Part shown: piece by piece, positions 18,075 to 27,056 of the stretch
Layout of the letters: each line of letters opens with the position of its first letter
How positions within the stretch are numbered: the stretch's first letter is position 1
Source of the DNA: Oceaniferula spumae
GTDB taxonomy: Bacteria; Verrucomicrobiota; Verrucomicrobiia; Verrucomicrobiales; Akkermansiaceae
NCBI RefSeq assembly: GCF_042849255.1
Contig: NZ_AP026866.1
Location: forward strand, 2,480,001-2,544,000
Direction: 5' to 3'
Length of the DNA stretch: 64,000 nucleotides
Notes under the pieces: model-generated
What the model was told of the DNA's origin: nothing
Seen by the model: only the letters and a program-made list of their open reading frames with translations
Databases searched by the model: none
Position numbers and translations under genes: made by a program

Positions 18075-18387
18075 CTAGCAACGAACATGTCACCACAGGC
18101 CCACCCTGTCCAGCCAATACCGATCCATCAAAAGGACCAGTTATGAGCCAACTTCACGCAAATCAGCCTTCAACCTACCCCTTGAGCGGACCAGTCAAAT
18201 CCACCATCTCTCACTTCCAGCCTCTCTGTATCCGCTATATCCATACATAACAGTAAGAACGAAAACCATGATGAAATCTTCCACCTCTCTCTGGTTCACC
18301 ATCAGTTCACTCGGCCTCGCAGCCTAAACCCAGCAACAGGCACCCTCTTCTAACAAACTTCGCCATCAATCACTCTCACCACAAGTC
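18075..18387. other. Divergent intergenic region before the sulfatase operon
   Basis: This 313-bp gap between regulator paralog 2 and the sulfatase holds two copies of GGACCAGT (18134-18141 and 18188-18195), 54 bp apart, either of which could be a regulator half-site. It also holds a 19-codon signal-peptide-like ORF at 18268. I see no terminator or RNA gene. Confidence 0.45.
18268..18327 (+). other. 19-codon signal-peptide-like mini-ORF, possible gene remnant
   Basis: Reading from the ATG at 18268 gives MMKSSTSLWFTISSLGLAA then TAA at 18325-18327. It has a lysine, a hydrophobic core and an Ala-Ala end like a signal peptide, but nothing follows. It may be the stub of a lost secreted protein gene, a leader peptide for the sulfatase 60 bp downstream, or chance. 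Confidence 0.3.
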
Positions 18388-20115
18388 ATGAAAAAAACGC
18401 TCCTGACCCTGCTCGCAATCGCAGCCCCTCTGCTGGCCACGGCTGAAAACAAACACCCCAACGTTCTGTTTATCTCAGTGGATGACCTCAACGACTGGAT
18501 CGGCTGCATGGGCGGCAACGAGCAATCGGTGACACCCAACTTCGACCGCCTCGCGAAAAGCGGCATGCTCTTCACCAACGCGCACTGCGTCGCCCCCGCC
18601 TGTAATCCCTCACGCACCGCGGTAATGACCGGCCGCTCCACCCACAAAACCGGGGTCTATGACAACGGCCAAAACATGCGCGACGTCCTGCCCGACGAAA
18701 AAATCCTCCCGGAGTACTTTGCCAACCACGGCTACTGGTCCGCAGGCTCTGGAAAAATCCTCCACTACTTCACCGATGCCCGCTCGTGGGACACATACTT
18801 TCCAAAAAAGGAAAAGGAGATGCCTATCCCTCCGACCTACTACCCATCGAACCGACCGGTTTCACTCAAACGTGGCGGACCCTGGCAGTATGTCGAGACC
18901 GACTGGGGCCCGATGCCTGTCAGCGACAAAAAATTCGGAGGCGACTACTCCGTTTCCGAATGGGTGGGCAAAGAACTGGCAAAGAAGCACGACAAACCCT
19001 TCTTCCTCGCCTGCGGTATTTATCGGCCGCACGAGCCATGGTTCGTTCCTCAAAAATATTTCGACAAGTTCCCCCTGGATACCATCAAGCTCCCGCCCGC
19101 ATACAAAGAAGACGACCTCAGCGATCTCCCGCAAGCAGGGCAAAACACCGGCCGAAATCGCTACTTCGCCCACATCCGCAAACAGGGGCAGTGGAAAAAG
19201 GGAGTGCAAGGCTACCTCGCATCCATCAACTTTGCCGATGCGATGTTAGGCCGCGTGCTGGACGCACTTGATCAAGGGCCTAACAAAAACAACACCATCG
19301 TCATCCTCTGGTCTGACCACGGATGGCATCTTGGTTCAAAAGAGCACTGGCAAAAATACACCGCATGGCGTGCATGCACCCGAGTCCCCTTGATGGTTAA
19401 GGTTCCGGAAAAGGCATCCCCCGCCCTTCCTTCAGGCGTAAAGCCCGGTTCTGTTAGTGATCAGCCTGTCTCCTTGATCTCGATTTTTCCGACTCTCACC
19501 GAGCTATGCGGACTTCCCTCCAAGCCGGGGGTCGATGGCCATTCCATCCTGCCCATTCTCAAAGACCCCTCCAAGGCCGTCGATCCGGTAGCAATCACCT
19601 ATCTCCACCAAGTCGGCAGCATCGGAATTTCCGGCAAGGACTGGCGCTACATCCGCTACAACGACAAATCAGAGGAACTCTACAACATCAAACAAGACCC
19701 CTACGAATGGAACAACCTTGCCGGAGACAATAAGTATGTGGATAAGCTGGTCGAGTTTCGCAAACACATCCCTAACCATTTTGTTCCGAAACCTGCCGTC
19801 AAGGTGGTCGATCTAACACCCTTGAAATGGCACCCCTACCAAGAAGGCGCAAAGCTCCCCGTTTCCAAACCTGATGGCGCACTCACGCGCCTCGCATTTG
19901 TCAATCGCTTGGAACAACCGGTGCAAATCCACCACATCTCAAAACAGGGGGAACTTCAGAAGCGCATGATGCTCAAACCTGGCATGACTCGCGAGCTCAA
20001 ATCCAGTCCGGGCATGGCGTGGGCTGTCACCAACCTAACAGGAAAACCTCTCGGTCATTTCATTCACGGCGACCGCGCGGCCAAAGCTGTCATTCAAAAC
20101 GGAACCAAGCCATGA
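18388..20115 (+). CDS. Type I sulfatase (iduronate-2-sulfatase-like) with VHL-like C-terminal domain
   Basis: The 575-residue exported enzyme hydrolyses sulfate esters, probably on glycosaminoglycan-like or algal polysaccharides. After the signal peptide (to about residue 19), metal ligands D32-D33 sit in FISVDDLNDW. The formylglycine precursor is C72 in CNPSRTAVMTG, a Cys-type site that needs a maturase. WSDHGWHLGSKEHW carries the later active-site Asp/His. The last 80 residues (LAFVNRLEQPVQIHHIS, then LKPGMTREL, then GMAWAVTN) resemble a pVHL beta domain, an add-on absent from plain sulfatases. Its stop overlaps the racemase start (ATGA), so translation is coupled. Confidence 0.9.
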   Translation: MKKTLLTLLAIAAPLLATAENKHPNVLFISVDDLNDWIGCMGGNEQSVTPNFDRLAKSGMLFTNAHCVAPACNPSRTAVMTGRSTHKTGVYDNGQNMRDVLPDEKILPEYFANHGYWSAGSGKILHYFTDARSWDTYFPKKEKEMPIPPTYYPSNRPVSLKRGGPWQYVETDWGPMPVSDKKFGGDYSVSEWVGKELAKKHDKPFFLACGIYRPHEPWFVPQKYFDKFPLDTIKLPPAYKEDDLSDLPQAGQNTGRNRYFAHIRKQGQWKKGVQGYLASINFADAMLGRVLDALDQGPNKNNTIVILWSDHGWHLGSKEHWQKYTAWRACTRVPLMVKVPEKASPALPSGVKPGSVSDQPVSLISIFPTLTELCGLPSKPGVDGHSILPILKDPSKAVDPVAITYLHQVGSIGISGKDWRYIRYNDKSEELYNIKQDPYEWNNLAGDNKYVDKLVEFRKHIPNHFVPKPAVKVVDLTPLKWHPYQEGAKLPVSKPDGALTRLAFVNRLEQPVQIHHISKQGELQKRMMLKPGMTRELKSSPGMAWAVTNLTGKPLGHFIHGDRAAKAVIQNGTKP

Positions 20116-20882
20116 AAAAATTCGGACTCATAGGCGGCACCTCATGGCGCTCAACGATCGCATATTATGAGAGGATCAATTCCTCCATCAATGCCATTCA
20201 CAACGACAACACCAACCCACCTCTGTCACTGGTCAGCCTCAACCAAAAACTCATCCACGAACACCAGCGCAACTCGGATTGGAAATCCATCACCGCACTC
20301 ATCACCGAGGCAGCGGATGAACTGCAGGAGGCGGGAGTTGAAGCCATCGCCTTTTGCGCCACCACTCCTCATAAGGTATTTCATGACGTTCAGCCAAAGC
20401 TGCACATACCCATTCTCCACATAGCGGATGCCATGGCCGAAGCCGCAGGCTCCCTTGGAGCAACCCGTCTTGGTCTTCTTGGAACACGCTTCACCATGGC
20501 GGAATGCTTCCTGCGCGACCGCCTGAAAAAGCACCATGGATTAGACACTCTTGTCCCCCCCGCACCAGTGCAAAAAGACATCCAAGCCCAAGTTTACAAA
20601 GATCTCTCCTCGGGAATTTTCGATGAAACTGCCAAGCGCACTCTGCTCGATGCCATGGAAAAACTCGCCCAGCGAGGTGCCGAAGCCATCGTTCTCGGAT
20701 GCACCGAATTTCCATTTCTCATCAACAGCTCAGATACCAGCCTGCCCCTCATCAACGCCATTGACTGCCACTGCAATCAAATCACCCGCTTCATCAAAGG
20801 TGAGCTATCCACTGACTTCCGCAAATCACGCCCCTCGCATTTACCCTCGATGATCGCATGGCCTAGCCAATCCGAAACATAA
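20112..20882 (+). CDS. Aspartate/glutamate racemase family protein
   Basis: The 256-residue cytoplasmic protein starts at the ATG overlapping the sulfatase stop (MKKFGLIGGTSW). Cofactor-independent racemases of this family use two cysteines: C82 in AFCATTPH and C196 in LGCTEFPFLI, both present. GLIGGTSWRST at 5-15 is the usual N-terminal signature. It would interconvert L and D forms of aspartate, glutamate or a related amino acid. Why it is coupled to a sulfatase is unclear; a role in using amino-acid parts of a glycoconjugate is only inference. An open frame upstream to 20019 lies inside the sulfatase and was not used. Confidence 0.88.
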   Translation: MKKFGLIGGTSWRSTIAYYERINSSINAIHNDNTNPPLSLVSLNQKLIHEHQRNSDWKSITALITEAADELQEAGVEAIAFCATTPHKVFHDVQPKLHIPILHIADAMAEAAGSLGATRLGLLGTRFTMAECFLRDRLKKHHGLDTLVPPAPVQKDIQAQVYKDLSSGIFDETAKRTLLDAMEKLAQRGAEAIVLGCTEFPFLINSSDTSLPLINAIDCHCNQITRFIKGELSTDFRKSRPSHLPSMIAWPSQSET

Positions 20883-20896
20883 ACAAATTACTCACG

Positions 20897-23800
20897 ATGA
20901 TGACATACCCACCAATCAGCCCCCTCCGCAGGGTAAACAAGGCACAAGGCTTCGCCCTCATTGCCACCATCTCCGTCATGGTGCTCATGGTGATGATTTC
21001 CCTCGCTACCCTGAGCCTCTCCACCCTCACAATCCGCCAGTCTCAACAGAACGAGCACCAGACCGCTGCCGAGACGAACGCACGCATGGCACTGATGCTC
21101 GCCCTCGCCGAGCTCCAGAAAAACGTCGGCCCCGATCAGCGCGTCACTGCCACCTCTGCCATCTTCGATACCGATCCCACCACTCTGGAAATCGACGACG
21201 TCGCCAATCCCCACATCGTCGGCGCATGGTCCACGCTCGACGACGACGGAATCCCCATCATCGAACGCCATGACGATGGCTACCTCACCGACAAACGCAA
21301 CCCCGGCACCGCAGCCTACAACCACAAAGAGAAGGTGCTTCGCTGGCTGGTCAGCAGCCAGGACAACAGTTTCGACCCCCGCACCACCACACTCAACGAC
21401 ACCAACTCCGTCACTCTGGTCAAGTCCGCCAACGGTCCCATCCGCGCCCCGCTGGTCGACACGCGCCCTACCGACTCACCAAACGACAACCCTAACGGTG
21501 CTTACGCCTACCACGTCTCCGACCTCGGAGTCATGGCGCCCATCACCCAAGTCAACGAAAACATCGACCAGACCCCTGACATCAACACCCCGGATAACGG
21601 CGGCTATGCCAACCTCTACACCGGCAGAAAACGCCCCTACGATGTGCTCACGGAAACCTCCGCCGCATTCACTGAAATCTCCTCGGACGAGGTCGTGAAG
21701 GACCCTTCCAAATCGACCAAGTTCATCACCATAGACACCACGGACTTCAAGATCGACGGCTCCAAGAACCCCGCCGCCGCCGCGCTCTACCTCCAGCACC
21801 CCCAGTCGTTCTGTCTAACCAACGCCGCCCTGCTCACCGACACCCTCAACGGCGGCCTGCGCATCGACCTCACACCCTACGTGCGCGACGCCACCGCATT
21901 AGGCTCCGCCTCCATCCCCACCGGCACCAACACCTCCAAGGGCGACTTCGATCCAATCATCGCACACGACCGCATGCGCACCTTCTCACCCAAGTTCGGA
22001 GCCCTGCGTGACTACGCCCAGCTCGCCAACTACGTCGGCACCGACCGCGCTGCCAAACCCCGCAACCCGCTCGCCGGTGGCGGTCAGCTCAATAATTTCC
22101 CCGACCCCACCCGGGTGACCAAACAAGGGTTTCACCCCATCATCACCGAGTGGAACGAATACTACGGAGTCGCCAAAGACCCATCCACTAACAGCGGCCT
22201 ACGCCTCATGATCTACCCCAGAATCACCCTCTGGAATCCCTACAATGTCAAAATCTCCTCTTCCCGCTACATCTTTCAGGTTTGCACACAGCTGGGATTC
22301 TTCCTCGGCATGGAAAAAGCGCCCGGATCCACATGGAGCGGAAACCCGAACTTCGCCTACGGCACCACCTGGCGCTACTTCGGCGGCTTCGTCAATGGCG
22401 ACGGCACAAGGATGCGCCCCCGATGGGCATGCTACCAGCTTGAACCCGCAGAACTGGAGCCCGGCCAGGCCATCACCTTCATGCCTCCCAATGGCGTGAT
22501 CAAAGAATACCAGAAGCGTGATGAAAATATCGCCACTAATATCCTCGTCCCGAATGCAGATCCAGGCGGCATGCTCGGTGCCTTCCACCTCGACGCCTTC
22601 GGCGGAAATGGCTCTAACAAATGGAACTCTTCCTGGTTCCTCGACCACTACAGGATCACCCGCAATACCATTAACGGATCCAGAGGTAGCCCGCAAGCGA
22701 TCCTACGCCTGGCTCCCGCCGGTCTCGCAGGCTCGTTTGCCGATGTGATCGCCGGCGGAGATTCAGACAACCCGGACTACCCGATCGTCCACGTCTTCGA
22801 CATCTCCGGCCGCATCCCGGGCAAACAGGAATACTACCAGCGGTTCTCAAGCCAAGGCCCCTTCGTCCCCTTCAATACTCTCTCTCCGAGCAACAATAAC
22901 ATCCCCTACACCCGCTCGAAAATGGGCGGCCGCCTCAAAGCATTCAACGAAATCGGCGCCAATATCTCCAACCACAACAACGCCATGTGGAACTATCCCC
23001 TGTTTGAAGCCAACAACCTACATTCCCCCTTCATCCGCCGCTCCCCATGGGACATTCCGACCATCTCGAGTACCCAAACCGTAAGTAGCCCTCAGCTCGA
23101 AACAATCGCTTACGGTCCCGTCACGATGGATGAAGTTGAACCACCCGGCTACATCGACGGCTTCTTCAGTCCTCGCTTCAACGACGTGGCGGAAAACTCC
23201 CCCTTCCAGAATGCCAACGCCCACCCCGGCGAGCTGCGTTTCATCTTGTTCGACATCCCGGCATCCGCCGATGCCATCTTCAACCTCGCCCAATTCCGCG
23301 GCGCAACACTTACCCACGAGTTCTCCGCTCCCACCTTCATCCTCGGCGAAAGCCTGGTCAACCCCGCTTCACCACGTGATCAGTCAGCTTACTCGATTGA
23401 AAAATACACCGACTTCTGGAAAGAGGGCATCAACTACGAAGGAAGCCCCAATGGCGCGGACAACACCCATGTCCAGAAACACACCTCGTGGTGGCAACCC
23501 GAATATGGCGACCCGCTGAATGGCAATCTGGAAAACTACGCCGCCTTCGATTACCGCTTCGAGACCAACCACGCCCTCTGGGACCGTTATTTCTTCTCCA
23601 CCCGGCCCGATGCCGCCGCACTGGACACCCCCAACCCCTTCCCCAACCGCCACATCCAGATCACCGACACCACCGGCTCCATCGACGGCGACAAAATCGC
23701 CGCCAGCCTGCAACTGAGAAACCACCACTCGGTCAACTCGACCAATCTCCTCGCCTGGAAATCCCTGCTCATGGCCAGCCGTGGCGTCAACATCCCCCAT

Positions 23801-24532
23801 CGCAACGGCAGCTCTACCGCCTCGGACAAAACCCCCGTCATCAGCACCTCGGAGTCCGAATCCGGGGCCTCCAATCCGGCAGCCACCACCGACGCCGAGA
23901 CCTGGTCCGGCTTCCGCGAGCTCGATGACGACCAGATCAACGCCCTTGCCGAGGAAATCGTCGCCGAGGTCAAGCGCCGCGCCCCCTTCATCTCCATCTC
24001 GGACTTCGTCAACCGCCGCCTCTACCAGGGACCGGACCCGCAAAGCAGCCCGGCGCTCAGCGCCCAGTCGCAGGAGGACATCTTCTCCTACGCCGGCCCG
24101 CTCGAGATCGCCATCCGCAAAGCCAATCTGAACGCGCCTCTCAAGGACTTCTCGATTAGCAATGCCAGCTCTTACGAAGCCCCGGAGCTTTCGACACCGA
24201 GACACGTCACCGCCAACATGCCGGAGGAGGTCTACGCAGGAGCACCCGCCCACATTTCCCAGGGCAAAATTCTGCAGTCGATCGGCTCCACCATCACCGC
24301 CCGCTCGGATACCTTCAAGATCCGCGCCTACGGCTCCTCCAAGGACGCCACCGGCCGCGTCATCGCCGAGGCCTACTGCGAGGCCATCGTCCAGCGCACA
24401 GCCGATTTTGTCGACCCAAGTGACACCGCCAACACCCCCGTCGTCTCGCTCACCTCCGAGGCCAACCGCAACTTCGGCCGTCGTTTCATCATTCAATCCT
24501 TCCGCTGGCTGCCAAAAACTGAAGTCAACTAA
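20897..24532 (+). CDS. Large prepilin-like protein resembling Verru_Chthon cassette protein A
   Basis: This 1211-residue protein has one N-terminal membrane segment. A short basic leader (SPLRRVNKAQG) is followed by GFALIATISVMVLMVMISLA at about 18-37, like the PilX/GspK class; the Glu at mature position 5 of major pilins is absent. The next region (TIRQSQQNEHQTAAETNARMALMLALAELQ) is the usual amphipathic helix. The rest is a large beta-rich domain. N terminus and size fit the verrucomicrobial family called Verru_Chthon cassette protein A, which I recognise by resemblance only. It may belong to a pseudopilus or secretion apparatus. Gaps are 14 bp upstream and 32 bp downstream; no other pilus genes are here. 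Confidence 0.75.
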   Translation: MMTYPPISPLRRVNKAQGFALIATISVMVLMVMISLATLSLSTLTIRQSQQNEHQTAAETNARMALMLALAELQKNVGPDQRVTATSAIFDTDPTTLEIDDVANPHIVGAWSTLDDDGIPIIERHDDGYLTDKRNPGTAAYNHKEKVLRWLVSSQDNSFDPRTTTLNDTNSVTLVKSANGPIRAPLVDTRPTDSPNDNPNGAYAYHVSDLGVMAPITQVNENIDQTPDINTPDNGGYANLYTGRKRPYDVLTETSAAFTEISSDEVVKDPSKSTKFITIDTTDFKIDGSKNPAAAALYLQHPQSFCLTNAALLTDTLNGGLRIDLTPYVRDATALGSASIPTGTNTSKGDFDPIIAHDRMRTFSPKFGALRDYAQLANYVGTDRAAKPRNPLAGGGQLNNFPDPTRVTKQGFHPIITEWNEYYGVAKDPSTNSGLRLMIYPRITLWNPYNVKISSSRYIFQVCTQLGFFLGMEKAPGSTWSGNPNFAYGTTWRYFGGFVNGDGTRMRPRWACYQLEPAELEPGQAITFMPPNGVIKEYQKRDENIATNILVPNADPGGMLGAFHLDAFGGNGSNKWNSSWFLDHYRITRNTINGSRGSPQAILRLAPAGLAGSFADVIAGGDSDNPDYPIVHVFDISGRIPGKQEYYQRFSSQGPFVPFNTLSPSNNNIPYTRSKMGGRLKAFNEIGANISNHNNAMWNYPLFEANNLHSPFIRRSPWDIPTISSTQTVSSPQLETIAYGPVTMDEVEPPGYIDGFFSPRFNDVAENSPFQNANAHPGELRFILFDIPASADAIFNLAQFRGATLTHEFSAPTFILGESLVNPASPRDQSAYSIEKYTDFWKEGINYEGSPNGADNTHVQKHTSWWQPEYGDPLNGNLENYAAFDYRFETNHALWDRYFFSTRPDAAALDTPNPFPNRHIQITDTTGSIDGDKIAASLQLRNHHSVNSTNLLAWKSLLMASRGVNIPHRNGSSTASDKTPVISTSESESGASNPAATTDAETWSGFRELDDDQINALAEEIVAEVKRRAPFISISDFVNRRLYQGPDPQSSPALSAQSQEDIFSYAGPLEIAIRKANLNAPLKDFSISNASSYEAPELSTPRHVTANMPEEVYAGAPAHISQGKILQSIGSTITARSDTFKIRAYGSSKDATGRVIAEAYCEAIVQRTADFVDPSDTANTPVVSLTSEANRNFGRRFIIQSFRWLPKTEVN

Positions 24533-24564
24533 CAGTTGCCACGCCAACCCACACCTCTAACACC

Positions 24565-25452
24565 ATGACCCGCCCGATTTTACTCACCGCCCTCGGCCTC
24601 GCCTTGGCCCCCGTCACCTCCACCGCACAGTCGGTCGACGAGCCACCCAAGGAATTCAACGCCAAGGTCATCGCCCTCGGCCACCAACGCGCTGCCACCT
24701 TCGTCCGTAGCAAGAAGGACCGCGTCATGGAGGTGCCTAACGTCGATGGTTCCAAGATGGAAAAAGTGGTCATCAAGGCCGGCACTCCCATCGAAGTGAG
24801 GGGTGAAAAATTCGAATATCTCCCCGCCCAAGTGTTCTATCAGAACCGCACCCAGGGTGAGCTCGAGGATATGAAGCCGCTCCGCCTTGTCGCCAATCAG
24901 ATCTCCCCCACTCTCACCATCAAGCCCCGCACCACGCTGAACCTCAGCCTCAGAACACCGGCGGCCAACCCGGACGACAAAGCCACCTTCAGCCCCTACG
25001 TCGCGGCCACTCTGCCTTCGGCCGATTCCCTGGTCACCCTCGTCGCGAACATCAAGGACAAGGAGTTCTGGCGTAAACCCTCTGTCTTCACCTTCGACAC
25101 CAGCCCGCAGGCGCTCCCGCCAGCCAGCCTCTTTTTCTTCAACGCCACCCCCTTTCCCATCGAGCTCGATGTACCGCTCCGTGACTCCAAGGAACCGTTG
25201 ATCGTGGAGGCCTACAAAACCGCCACAGTCCAGCCAGGCGTCAACTCCAAGGGCCGTACCCGCGCCATCGTTAAACTGATTTCTCGCAAAGCGGGGATCA
25301 AAAAACAATTCTACTACAACACCGTATTGGTCCCCCAGAACGGTCGGGTTTATCTGATGGCTCATTTTGACCCCACCCCCAACGCGCCCAACCCAGCGTG
25401 TATCGTTCAGTTTTCTGATAAGATAGCACCTGCATCACCAGTATCTAACTAG
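24565..25452 (+). CDS. Exported protein of unknown function in the sulfatase/prepilin operon
   Basis: This is a 295-residue protein with signal peptide MTRPILLTALGLALAPVTSTAQ. I do not recognise a named family. It is soluble, beta-rich and has a Pro-rich linker; the middle has SLFFFNATPFPIELDVPLRD, then a basic stretch and YLMAHFDPTPN near the end. It always reads as a partner of the giant prepilin-like gene here (32-bp gap) and lies 25 bp before the second sulfatase. It may be a periplasmic accessory of the prepilin-like protein, and may share a fold with the protein at 15172; both points are inference. Confidence 0.75.
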   Translation: MTRPILLTALGLALAPVTSTAQSVDEPPKEFNAKVIALGHQRAATFVRSKKDRVMEVPNVDGSKMEKVVIKAGTPIEVRGEKFEYLPAQVFYQNRTQGELEDMKPLRLVANQISPTLTIKPRTTLNLSLRTPAANPDDKATFSPYVAATLPSADSLVTLVANIKDKEFWRKPSVFTFDTSPQALPPASLFFFNATPFPIELDVPLRDSKEPLIVEAYKTATVQPGVNSKGRTRAIVKLISRKAGIKKQFYYNTVLVPQNGRVYLMAHFDPTPNAPNPACIVQFSDKIAPASPVSN

Positions 25453-25477
25453 AGCCACCGTCGGCCCTCCTTGTTTC

Positions 25478-26977
25478 ATGAAATCCACTATCCTTGCTTT
25501 GATCGTCAGCCTCTGCGGACTGGCATCACTCAGTGCCTCTAAACCTAACATCGTCCTGTTCATCACCGATGACCAGAGCCCCATCGCCGGCTGTTACGGA
25601 TCACCTTTGATTCAAACACCGCACCTTGACCAGCTCGCCAAGGAAGGCACCATGTTCACCCGTGCCTACGCCACCACCGCCTCATGCTCGGCCAGCCGTT
25701 CTGTCATTCTAACAGGAATTCAAAACCATGCCAACGGTCAGTTTGGCCACACTCACGACTACCATAAATTCGAGACCTTCAAGAGCTGCGCCGCCCTCAG
25801 TCTCCCCAACCAACTACGCGCCAACGGATATCGTACAGTCCAGATGGGAAAACTCCACGTCGCACCTGAGGCGGTTTACCAGTTCGATCAATACCTCGCC
25901 GAAAAAGGTGGTGGTCACAACACGCCAGCATGGATCGAAAACTGCAAACCCCTGTTCAACGAAAAGTCGGACAAACCCTTCTTCCTCTACCTCGCCACCC
26001 ATGACCCCCATCGCAGCGGTGGTATCGACAACTCGGCTCCTGAAAAGCTCAAGCCAAACCTCTTTGGCAATCCTCCCGTGGGAAAAGAATACCCCGGTAC
26101 CAAAGAGGTCGTTTATGATCCTGCCAAAGTTCCCGTGCCATCCTATCTTCCCGACACCATGGAGTGCCGCCGCGAAATAGCGCAGTATTACCAATCATGC
26201 ACCCGCACGGACAAAGCACTTGGCAGACTGGTGGCCGCACTCAAGGAAGCGGGTCAGTATGAGAACACGGTGATCATTTTCACAGCCGACCACGGCATGG
26301 CATTCCCTGGTGCCAAAACGACGGTCTATGAAGCCGGTCTTCGTGTTCCCTTCATTGTGAAAATGCCCGGCAAAAAAGGAAACATCGTCAATGACGCCAT
26401 GCTCTCTCACGTGGATATCACCCCGTCCATTCTCGACATTGCGGGAGCTCTCAACGAAGAAAAAACGGCCCCCGCCAAACTCCTTCCCATCCCCAAAGTC
26501 GGACACGGAGAGAACTCCGGAGCGAAATTCAAATTCCGCCACTACCACGGCCGCTCATGGATTCCTCTGCTAGGCAACTCTAACAGAACCGGCTGGGATG
26601 AAGTTTTTGCCTCCCACACTTTCCACGAAATCCAAATGTACTACCCCATGCGCGCCATCATCGGCCGTAACTACAAACTCATCTGGAACATCGCCTCACC
26701 ACTCCCATACCCCTTCGCCTCAGACCTCTGGGTGGCATCCACCTGGCAGGCCCAGTTCCAAAAAGGCAAGGAAGCCAACTACGGAAACCGCAGCGTACAG
26801 TCCTACATCCAGCGCCCGAAGTTCGAACTCTACAACATCTCCCAAGATCCTGCCGAATCCAAAAACCTGACCAAGGATCCTGCCATGGCCAATAAACTCG
26901 AGGAACGCAAACAGCGGATGAAAAAACTGCAAAAGGAAACCCAGGATCCGTGGATCCTCAAGTGGCGCTACGAGTGA
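25478..26977 (+). CDS. Type I sulfatase (N-sulfoglucosamine sulfohydrolase-like)
   Basis: The 499-residue exported sulfatase has a signal peptide to about residue 20. Metal ligands D31-D32 are in LFITDDQSP, and the formylglycine precursor C70 is in CSASRSVILTG (C-x-A-x-R form). KPFFLYLATHDPHRSG and FTADHGMAFPGAKTTVYEAG carry further active-site residues. The C-A-R form and the HDPHR motif are typical of heparan N-sulfatase-like enzymes, but the substrate cannot be fixed. It is last in the five-gene run from 18388. Its C-terminal DPWILKWRYE is repeated as a remnant at 29333-29395, so this gene, or a lost relative, was once duplicated nearby. Confidence 0.9.
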   Translation: MKSTILALIVSLCGLASLSASKPNIVLFITDDQSPIAGCYGSPLIQTPHLDQLAKEGTMFTRAYATTASCSASRSVILTGIQNHANGQFGHTHDYHKFETFKSCAALSLPNQLRANGYRTVQMGKLHVAPEAVYQFDQYLAEKGGGHNTPAWIENCKPLFNEKSDKPFFLYLATHDPHRSGGIDNSAPEKLKPNLFGNPPVGKEYPGTKEVVYDPAKVPVPSYLPDTMECRREIAQYYQSCTRTDKALGRLVAALKEAGQYENTVIIFTADHGMAFPGAKTTVYEAGLRVPFIVKMPGKKGNIVNDAMLSHVDITPSILDIAGALNEEKTAPAKLLPIPKVGHGENSGAKFKFRHYHGRSWIPLLGNSNRTGWDEVFASHTFHEIQMYYPMRAIIGRNYKLIWNIASPLPYPFASDLWVASTWQAQFQKGKEANYGNRSVQSYIQRPKFELYNISQDPAESKNLTKDPAMANKLEERKQRMKKLQKETQDPWILKWRYE

Positions 26978-27056
26978 AACCATCTAACAAGACCTCAAAA
27001 CCTTCGCTGCGAAATGATCACCAACCAACCGTCAAGATGGCTCAGGGTGAACGGAT

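Noticed and set aside
23384..24547. 387-codon open frame on the minus strand inside the prepilin-like gene
   Set aside because: Shadow of a C-rich codon pattern; Gly/Val/Asp-rich with no domain, and the plus-strand gene is well supported.
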